64,000 nt of DNA, taken from DASWED01 sp036394995. GTDB lineage: Bacteria > Actinomycetota > UBA4738 > JACQTL01. The stretch lies in the NCBI GenBank assembly GCA_036394995.1, contig DASWED010000062.1, positions 1 to 64,000 of the forward strand. The letters run 5' to 3'. Below the pieces are notes generated by a model. That model saw only the letters and a list, made by a program, of their open reading frames with translations. It ran no database searches and had not been told where the DNA came from. Shown one piece after another: positions 58,499 to 64,000 of this stretch. The number at the start of each line of letters is the position of its first letter. The stretch's first letter is position 1. A program made the position numbers and the translations under genes.

Positions 58499-59992
58499 TC
58501 ACCCGGAGTGCGGTGCGGCGTCCTGCGGGGGAAGCTCTCGGTCGATGTGCCAGGGGCCGTCGGGGTCGGGGCGGGCCACCTCCAGGCGTGAGCCGTCGGA
58601 CAGGCGGAGCCTGAAGCACAGGAACCGGACACCGGCCCGCTCCTCCCGCCAGGACCGTTCCACCTCGACCGGCTCCTCCACCCCGGCCAGCACGATGCTC
58701 CGGGGGACCTCGTCGGCGCGCGACCCGGCATAGCTCCGGACGTCGACGTCCACGGTCCGCCCGATCCACAGGGGGAGCACCGGGGCGTACAGCACGAACG
58801 CCAGCCCGATCACGAAGACCTCCACGGCCACGGCCGATTCCCGGACCACCACGATGGCCAGGAGTGCGGCCACCACGCGGGCCATGTTCTGGGCCACGTC
58901 GTACACGGCGAACACCCGGCCGCGGTACCGGTCGGGCACGGACTGCTGGACCATCGTGTCGATCGGGACCTTCTTCCACGCGAACCCCAGCCCCAGGAAG
59001 AAGCTCGCCACCAGGACGGCCACGCCGGAGATGATCGGGGCCACCACCAGCAGCGGCACGCCGGACACCACGAACGCCACCGCCACCGCCCTGGGCCGCC
59101 CCACCCGGGCGTCCACCCAGGCCACGGTGGCCAGGCCCACGAAGCCACCCACGGCCCCCGCCCCGATCAGGAACGAGTACGAGCCCACCCCCTCCTTGAA
59201 TCGCTCCCGGAACACCACGAACGAGATGACCAGGATCAGGCCCTGGAGGAATTGGTCCCATGTGTACGATGTGATGGGTCCCAGGGCCCGCGGCGTGCGC
59301 AGCAGCCGCCGGGCGCCGTCGCGCAACTCGCCGGCCACCCGCACCACTGCCGCGGAGATCGTCTCCAGGCCCGCGCCGTTCGCCACGGCCGCCGAGAGCG
59401 GCGTCCGGATCCGTCGGACCATGAACGAGGCCGTCAGCCACAGGGCGCCGCACGCGAACAGCAGCGGGCGGAACCCGGCGAGGTCGGCCAGGAGCCCCCC
59501 GATGGACACCCCGATGATCGTGGAGACCGTCCCCCCCACCGAGTTCATCGAGTTCGCCACCAGGAGGTCGTCGCCGAGGACCAGCTTGGGGGTCACGGTC
59601 CCGGCCGTGACCAGGAAGAACCGGTTCCCCGACAGCACGATGAGGGCTCCGGCGTAGAACGGCGCGAACTCGTGCTCCCCGGCCAGCAGGAGCAGCGCGG
59701 CGGCGGCCCGGACCAGCGGCGTCAGGGAGAGGATGCGCTCGCGCCGCCACCGGTCCACGAGCACGCCGGCGAACGGCCCCAGCACCGAGTACGGGACGAT
59801 GAGCACCGCGGTGGCCTTGGCGAAGCCGACGGCGGTGTCCTGCTTGTCCGGCCCGAACACCACCGAGGCCACGATCACGGCCTGGAACAGCCCGTCGGCC
59901 AGCTGGCTGACGATCCGGGTGGCGAACAGCCACCGGAAGTCGCGCGACTCCAGGACCTCGCGGGCCCGGGCCAGCGTCGTTCCGCGTTTCAC
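58499..59992 (-). CDS. MFS transporter with C-terminal soluble domain
   Basis: A 497-residue MFS protein with eleven to twelve helices in residues 15-400 and the motif AGVLVDRWRRERIL after helix 2. About 90 residues follow the last helix (VDVDVRSYAGSRADEVPRSIVLAG, then a strand-rich segment ending RELPPQDAAPHSG), an unusual soluble tail. The start is GTG 59992. Convergent with the RibD-like pseudogene and 25 bp after ino1. The substrate is unknown. Confidence 0.85.
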   Translation of the reverse strand: MKRGTTLARAREVLESRDFRWLFATRIVSQLADGLFQAVIVASVVFGPDKQDTAVGFAKATAVLIVPYSVLGPFAGVLVDRWRRERILSLTPLVRAAAALLLLAGEHEFAPFYAGALIVLSGNRFFLVTAGTVTPKLVLGDDLLVANSMNSVGGTVSTIIGVSIGGLLADLAGFRPLLFACGALWLTASFMVRRIRTPLSAAVANGAGLETISAAVVRVAGELRDGARRLLRTPRALGPITSYTWDQFLQGLILVISFVVFRERFKEGVGSYSFLIGAGAVGGFVGLATVAWVDARVGRPRAVAVAFVVSGVPLLVVAPIISGVAVLVASFFLGLGFAWKKVPIDTMVQQSVPDRYRGRVFAVYDVAQNMARVVAALLAIVVVRESAVAVEVFVIGLAFVLYAPVLPLWIGRTVDVDVRSYAGSRADEVPRSIVLAGVEEPVEVERSWREERAGVRFLCFRLRLSDGSRLEVARPDPDGPWHIDRELPPQDAAPHSG

Positions 59993-60017
59993 GGCTCCCC
60001 CTCCACGGGGGGCGGCA

Positions 60018-61139
60018 CTACGCGGGCTGGACGTCGAAGAAGGCGGTCCAGTCGGCGCCCTTGGAGGCCCCGTTGCCGATGATGAACTCCTCGACCATCT
60101 CCCGGGCGGCCTCGTCGGAGAACTGCACCGGGGGCGACTTCATGAAGTAGGCCGAGGGCCCGATCAGCGGCCCGGCCACCCCGCGGTCCAGGGCCACCCG
60201 GGCGGCGCGGATCGCGTCGATCACGATCCCCGCCGAGTTCGGCGAGTCCCACACCTCGAGCTTCAGCTCGATGTTCAGCGGCACGTCGCCGAACGACTGG
60301 CCCTCCAGCCGGATCTGGGCCCACTTGCGGTCCTCCAGCCACGGCACGTGGTCCGACGGGCCGATGTGGATGTTCGACTTGTCCAGCGGCTCGCGGAGCT
60401 GCGACTGCACCGACTGCGTCTTGGACTGCTTCTTCGAGAGCAGGCGCTCTCGCTCCAGCATGTTCATGAAGTCCATGTTGCCGCCGAAGTTCAGCTGGTA
60501 GGTCCGGTTCAGCCGGACGCCGCGGTCCTCGAACAGCTTGGTGAGGATGCGGTGCACGATCGTGGCGCCCACCTGGCTCTTGATGTCGTCGCCCACGATG
60601 GGGAGCCCCGCCTCGGCGAACTTCCGGGCCCACTCCACGTTCGACGCGATGAACACCGGGATGCAGTTGACGAACGCGGCCCCGGCGTCGATGGCGGCCT
60701 GGGCGTAGAACTTCGTGGCCTCCTCGCTCCCCACGGGGAGGTAGGAGACGACCACGTCCACCCCGGCTTCGCGGAGGGCCGCGGCCACGTCCACCGGCGG
60801 CGCGTCGGACTCCTCCACGGTCTCGCGGTAGTACTTGCCGAGGCCGTCGAGGGTCACCCCTCGCTGGACCTCCACGCCGAGGGGCGGCACGTCGGCGAAG
60901 CGGATCGTGTTGTTCGGCTCCGAGACGATGGCCTCGGAGACGTCCTTCCCGACCTTCTTGGCATCGACGTCGAACGCCGCGGCCACCTCGATGTCCGAGA
61001 CGTGGTAGTCGCCCAGCAGGACGTGCATGAGGCCGGGGACCCGCTCGTCGGGCGGGGCGTCCTTGTAGTACTCCAGTCCCTGCACCAGCGACGAGGCGCA
61101 GTTGCCGACGCCCACGATGGCCAGACGGATCTTCTTCAC
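60018..61139 (-). CDS. ino1: Inositol-3-phosphate synthase
   Basis: A 373-residue NAD-dependent isomerase converting glucose-6-phosphate to 1D-myo-inositol-3-phosphate, the precursor of phosphatidylinositol, mannosides and mycothiol in actinobacteria. The Rossmann motif is LAIVGVGNCASSLVQG; YLPVGSEEATKFYAQAA, PIVGDDIKSQVGATIVHR, LNFGGNMDFMNM and WDSPNSAGIVIDAIR are the family blocks with the active-site lysines. GTG 61139 is coupled to padR (GTGA), as in Mycobacterium (Rv0046c-Rv0047c). Confidence 0.96.
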   Translation of the reverse strand: MKKIRLAIVGVGNCASSLVQGLEYYKDAPPDERVPGLMHVLLGDYHVSDIEVAAAFDVDAKKVGKDVSEAIVSEPNNTIRFADVPPLGVEVQRGVTLDGLGKYYRETVEESDAPPVDVAAALREAGVDVVVSYLPVGSEEATKFYAQAAIDAGAAFVNCIPVFIASNVEWARKFAEAGLPIVGDDIKSQVGATIVHRILTKLFEDRGVRLNRTYQLNFGGNMDFMNMLERERLLSKKQSKTQSVQSQLREPLDKSNIHIGPSDHVPWLEDRKWAQIRLEGQSFGDVPLNIELKLEVWDSPNSAGIVIDAIRAARVALDRGVAGPLIGPSAYFMKSPPVQFSDEAAREMVEEFIIGNGASKGADWTAFFDVQPA

Positions 61140-61831
61140 GATGCACGCTCCTTCGCACGAACCGTGTCCCCCGAACGGCGGTCGGTGCCGCCCGTCCGGG
61201 AACGTCCCCCGTTGGTTCCAGTTGGCTTCGCGGCCGGGCGGCGGCGGGCCCGGGGCTTGGGGCCACCCCCCGGGACCGGCTCGGCCGGCGGCGCCGACGA
61301 CCCCGATGCGGGGGGCAGCTGGCGACGCTCGCTCTCGATGAGTCCGTCGAGCCACGCGATGTCCTGCTCGGTGGTCTCCGCTCCGTGGCGCATCAGCGAC
61401 ATGGTGTAGGCGTCGATGCGCTCGCGGTACGCCTTCAGCGACGACTTGATGTCGGACAGGCGGTCCTCCAGGTAGGCCCGCCGCTTCTCCAGCAGGCGGA
61501 GCCGGGTGTCGGGCTTGAGGTACCGGAAGAAGGCCAGCCGGACCCGGAACCGGTTGTCTTCCCACGACTCGGGGGCCGCCTCCTGGAGCAGCTCCGCGAA
61601 CAGGGCCTCGCCCTTCGCCGTGATCCGGTACACGTTCTTGCGCCGGCCCACGTCGTCGGGGTCGAACACGGGCTCCACCGCACCCTCGCGCTCCAGGCGC
61701 TTCAGGGCCGGGTACAGAGAGCCGTAGGACACCTTCCAGAAGGCCCCCAGGGTGTCGGTGAGGCGCTTCGAGAGCTGGTATCCATGCATGGACCGCTCTT
61801 TCAGCAGTCCCAGGATCGCGAGCTCGAGCAT
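61136..61831 (-). CDS. PadR-family transcriptional regulator
   Basis: A 231-residue PadR protein. The winged helix is LAILGLLKERSMHGYQLSKRLTD, FWKVSYGSLYPALKRLEREGAV, then RRKNVYRITAKGEALF; a coiled-coil C-domain (about 95-150) makes the dimer. A Lys/Arg/Pro-rich tail (after about residue 185) is unusual. It probably represses its own operon with ino1 through the AT-rich dyads 28 bp upstream. The ATG at 61831 starts MLELAILGLLKE, the standard PadR start. Confidence 0.92.
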   Translation of the reverse strand: MLELAILGLLKERSMHGYQLSKRLTDTLGAFWKVSYGSLYPALKRLEREGAVEPVFDPDDVGRRKNVYRITAKGEALFAELLQEAAPESWEDNRFRVRLAFFRYLKPDTRLRLLEKRRAYLEDRLSDIKSSLKAYRERIDAYTMSLMRHGAETTEQDIAWLDGLIESERRQLPPASGSSAPPAEPVPGGGPKPRARRRPAAKPTGTNGGRSRTGGTDRRSGDTVRAKERAS

Positions 61832-61858
61832 CGGTTCCTCTTCCCCTACATGTCGGTT

Positions 61859-61892
61859 CGATATATCGGCTGCATATATCGAGTCGATATAT
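61859..61892. promoter_or_regulatory. AT-rich PadR operator with two palindromes
   Basis: CGATATATCG (61859-61868) is a perfect 10-bp palindrome. ATATATCGAGTCGATATAT (61874-61892) is a perfect 19-bp dyad (9-bp arms, one central G). They lie 28-61 bp before the padR start in an AT-rich island of an otherwise very GC-rich region. Position and form are what PadR repressors use. The sequence also provides TATATC-like -10 elements. Confidence 0.8.
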
Positions 61893-62034
61893 TGTCTCAT
61901 GGATCGCCGAGCGTCAACTCCCCCCTCGGAGCTTCCCTCCGGCTCGGTCTCCTTGGCGGTGGCGGGCCGGTGGTGGTACACAGGCCCACCCGCCGGGACC
62001 AGTCCCCGGCCGTGACCAGGAAGGAAGCGCCCAC

Positions 62035-63480
62035 ATGGCCGTCGTTCCCCGGCTCCGACCCCGATCCGCCCGGACCCGTCTCGCCCGCCTCCTCGCCGTC
62101 GCCGGGGTGGGCGCCACCGCGACCGTCTCGATGCTCGTCGCCGCGCCCGGCGCCGGCGCGTCGTCGCCGATCGTGACGGTCGGGCCCAACGTCGACGTCT
62201 CGCTGAAGCGGGGAGGGCAGTCCGAGCAGGCCATCGCGATCGATCCCACGAACCCCCAGAACCTGGTCGTGGTGTCGAACGAGGACCGCGCCGGCCCCGG
62301 GCTCCTGGAGTCCGTGAGCCACGACGGCGGGGCGACGTGGGCCCACCGCGACATCGCCACGACCCGGGACGGGTTCGGGTTCGGGTGCTGCGACCCCACG
62401 CTCTCGTGGGACGGGTTCGGCAACCTGTACTTCGGCTATCTCGAGTTCACCTCCAGCTACGACCTCGTCTCCATCCTCATCTCCACCGACGCCGGAGAGT
62501 CGTGGTCCCGGCTGGCGTCGTTCCGGGGGCGGATCCGGACCACCGGCACCAGCCGGTTCCAGGACCAGCCCACCGTGGCCTCCGGCGCGGGCTCGATCTG
62601 GGTGACGTACTTCCTGGCCCACCGCGGCGTGGTGGCGCGCGGCGCGCCGGTCACCGGCCTCGGACACGTGGGCGAGTTCACGGCGCCGGAGGTGGCTCCC
62701 CAGGCCCACCCCGGGAACTACGGCGACATCGCCATCGGCCCGGCCGGGCAGGTCATGGTGACGTACCAGATCCCGCAGAGCGGCGAGACCAAGGGTAAGG
62801 TCCGCGTCTCGACCGATCCCGACGGGCTCGGCCCGGCGCTGTTCGGCCCCCGGGTGAACATCGCCCTGACGAACGTCGGCGGGTTCGACTACCTCCCGGT
62901 GCAGTCGGGGCGGTCGGTGGACGCCGAGGCCGGGCTGGCCTGGGACCGCTCGGGCGGGCCCTTCACCGGGCGCGCCTACGTCATGTACACGCGCGAGGAT
63001 CCGGACGAGAGCGACGACATGAACATCTGGCTCCGCTACTCCGACGACGACGGCGCCACGTGGAGCGCGCCGGCCCGCCTCAACGACGACGCCGGCGTGA
63101 ACAGCCAGATCCTGCCGAGGATCGCCCTGGACCAGACCACCGGGTGGCTGGCCGTGACGTGGCACGACGCGCGCAAGGACCGGGGCCTGGGCGGCGGCGG
63201 CGACACGAACGGGGTCCCCAACGACGACACCCAGTACTGGGGGACGGCGAGCCTGGACGGCGGACAGTCCTTCCTGAAGAACTTCCGGATCAGCGAGGGC
63301 ACCTCGAACGACGACGACGCGATGAACGGCGTGGACTACGGGGACTACAGCGGGCTCGCGTTCGTCGACGGGGCGTTCTACCCGGCGTGGGCCGACAACT
63401 CGAACTCAACGCACGTGAACCCCGACGGCAAGCTCTCGCTGTTCGACGTGGACACGGCCCGGGTCGAGCTCACCCCGTAG
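62035..63480 (+). CDS. Secreted sialidase-like beta-propeller protein
   Basis: A 481-residue exported protein. Signal peptide residues 1-43 (RLARLLAVAGVGATATVSMLVAAPGAGA). Asp boxes are visible: VSHDGGATWAHR, STDAGESWSRL, YSDDDGATWSAP and a variant SLDGGQSF, typical of sialidase/BNR propellers. The region DPTLSWDGFGNLYFGY and the later ARKDRGLGG-rich loop are common in actinobacterial exo-sialidase-like proteins. Catalytic residues (Arg triad, Tyr/Glu) cannot be assigned with confidence, so enzymatic activity is uncertain. The ATG at 62035 gives the signal. Confidence 0.8.
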   Translation: MAVVPRLRPRSARTRLARLLAVAGVGATATVSMLVAAPGAGASSPIVTVGPNVDVSLKRGGQSEQAIAIDPTNPQNLVVVSNEDRAGPGLLESVSHDGGATWAHRDIATTRDGFGFGCCDPTLSWDGFGNLYFGYLEFTSSYDLVSILISTDAGESWSRLASFRGRIRTTGTSRFQDQPTVASGAGSIWVTYFLAHRGVVARGAPVTGLGHVGEFTAPEVAPQAHPGNYGDIAIGPAGQVMVTYQIPQSGETKGKVRVSTDPDGLGPALFGPRVNIALTNVGGFDYLPVQSGRSVDAEAGLAWDRSGGPFTGRAYVMYTREDPDESDDMNIWLRYSDDDGATWSAPARLNDDAGVNSQILPRIALDQTTGWLAVTWHDARKDRGLGGGGDTNGVPNDDTQYWGTASLDGGQSFLKNFRISEGTSNDDDAMNGVDYGDYSGLAFVDGAFYPAWADNSNSTHVNPDGKLSLFDVDTARVELTP

Positions 63481-63685
63481 GATCGCGCCGCTCGTTCCGC
63501 CACCGGTTCATCGCGGGCGCCGGCGCCCCGGTTGACCGCCTCCGAAACCCAGATGTCGGTCCCTGCCCGATCTCGGGAATCTCCGCGTCATTACCGGGGT
63601 TCTCCCGGGTTCCCAGCATCTATCTCCGCCCGACCCTCGGCTCGACGGCACCGCACCGGCGGCGCCCCGAGCCGGGGAGGCGGAG
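63481..63685. other. 205-bp gap between sialidase-like gene and second sulfatase
   Basis: GC-rich; no RNA gene, repeat or clear promoter seen. GGGGAGGCGGAG just before 63686 is a good ribosome site for the sulfatase. Confidence 0.4.
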
Positions 63686-64000
63686 ATGGGAACCAGAGGC
63701 ACCATCATCGGGGGCGGGGTCGGACGGCTCCTGCGGACCACGGCGCTCGCCATCGTGACGGCGGTCCTCGCGCTGGGGCCGACCGGCGCGGACGCCCATG
63801 CCGCGCCGCTCGCCGCGCTGCGGGCGACGCAGCGCCCGAACATCGTGTTCATCCTCACCGACGATCAGCGGTGGGACACCCTGCAGTGGATGCCGAACGT
63901 GAAGCGCCTGCTCGTCGACCACGGGGTCACGTTCACGAACGCGTTCGTCCCGAACGGGCTGTGCTGCCCGAGCAGGGTCTCGATCCTCACGGGGCAGTAC
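63686..64000 (+). CDS. Sulfatase, exported (5' part only; cut by window end)
   Basis: The first 105 residues of a formylglycine-dependent sulfatase. Residues 1-40 form a signal peptide (LLRTTALAIVTAVLALGPTG ...), then PNIVFILTDDQRWDTLQWMP with the metal-binding Asp pair, and CCPSRVSILTG, in which Cys93 would become formylglycine. Unlike the first sulfatase it has no lipobox and is probably secreted. It lies beside the secreted sialidase-like gene. The rest lies beyond 64000. Confidence 0.9.
   Translation, partial: MGTRGTIIGGGVGRLLRTTALAIVTAVLALGPTGADAHAAPLAALRATQRPNIVFILTDDQRWDTLQWMPNVKRLLVDHGVTFTNAFVPNGLCCPSRVSILTGQY

Noticed and set aside
1..64000. CRISPR arrays, insertion sequences, prophage or rRNA genes
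   Set aside because: I looked for regularly spaced repeats, transposase motifs, phage genes and rRNA signatures and found none.

Overview
This 64 kb window is very GC-rich DNA from a bacterial chromosome and spans the replication origin region of an actinomycetote. The order pcnA, NUDIX, DUF6049-like, murJ, sigM-like, trxB, trxA, cwlM-like, parB, parA, rsmG, khpB/jag, yidC, yidD, rnpA, rpmH, dnaA, dnaN, recF, dciA, gyrB, gyrA, DUF3566, tRNA-Ile is the arrangement known from Mycobacterium and other Actinobacteria. Ino1 next to a PadR regulator, nickel superoxide dismutase with its own protease, and an Eis-like acetyltransferase also fit. Several departures point to a lineage far from the model genera: a free-standing kinase beside murJ, trpS and an aminotransferase inserted after parB, and pilT, GrpB and a BNR protein inserted before pcnA. 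I cannot name a genus.

Layout. 1-9.4 kb: an eight-helix membrane protein, then one minus-strand operon read from 9348 down to 872: a BMP-family lipoprotein, ABC ATPase, two permeases, a GNAT protein, an enolase-superfamily racemase/OSBS and a sulfatase lipoprotein. 9.5-19.8 kb (minus): a 53-residue membrane peptide, tRNA-Ile, DUF3566, a small membrane protein, gyrA, gyrB, dciA, recF, dnaN, dnaA. 20.0-26.4 kb (plus): rpmH, rnpA, yidD, yidC, khpB, rsmG, parA, parB, with three parS sites. The strand switch at about 19.8-20.0 kb, DnaA boxes on both sides of dnaA, and parS place oriC here. 26.4-27.15 kb has no convincing gene but holds a parS and two related 19-bp dyads. 27.15-29.6 kb: aminotransferase and trpS (divergent) plus a 35-residue membrane peptide.

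29.66-40.53 kb is an eleven-gene minus-strand run for envelope and redox functions: deacylase, NUDIX hydrolase, DUF6049-like protein, MurJ flippase, TadE-like protein, Ser/Thr kinase, ECF sigma, zinc-finger anti-sigma, thioredoxin reductase, thioredoxin and a CwlM-like amidase. 40.6-64 kb is a mixed flank: KGG stress protein, pilT, BNR protein, GrpB, CCA-adding enzyme, two MFS transporters, an ECF sigma with a triple-repeat membrane partner, the mod operon with its regulator, a YchF-like GTPase, sodN/sodX, a disulfide-oxidoreductase relative, an Eis-like protein, a collapsed RibD-type reductase pseudogene, ino1/padR with a striking AT-rich operator, a secreted sialidase-like protein, and the start of a second sulfatase cut by the window end.

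Genes are tightly packed, and at least seventeen junctions are 4-base GTGA or ATGA overlaps, so translational coupling seems to be the normal way of joining genes. I saw no CRISPR array, insertion sequence or prophage. The points I find most worth checking are the rpmH/rnpA overlap, the catalytically complete kinase next to murJ, the disulfide reductase without its His-Glu pair, the ABC/GNAT/racemase operon, the repeated dyads in the parB-downstream gap, and the PadR operator.
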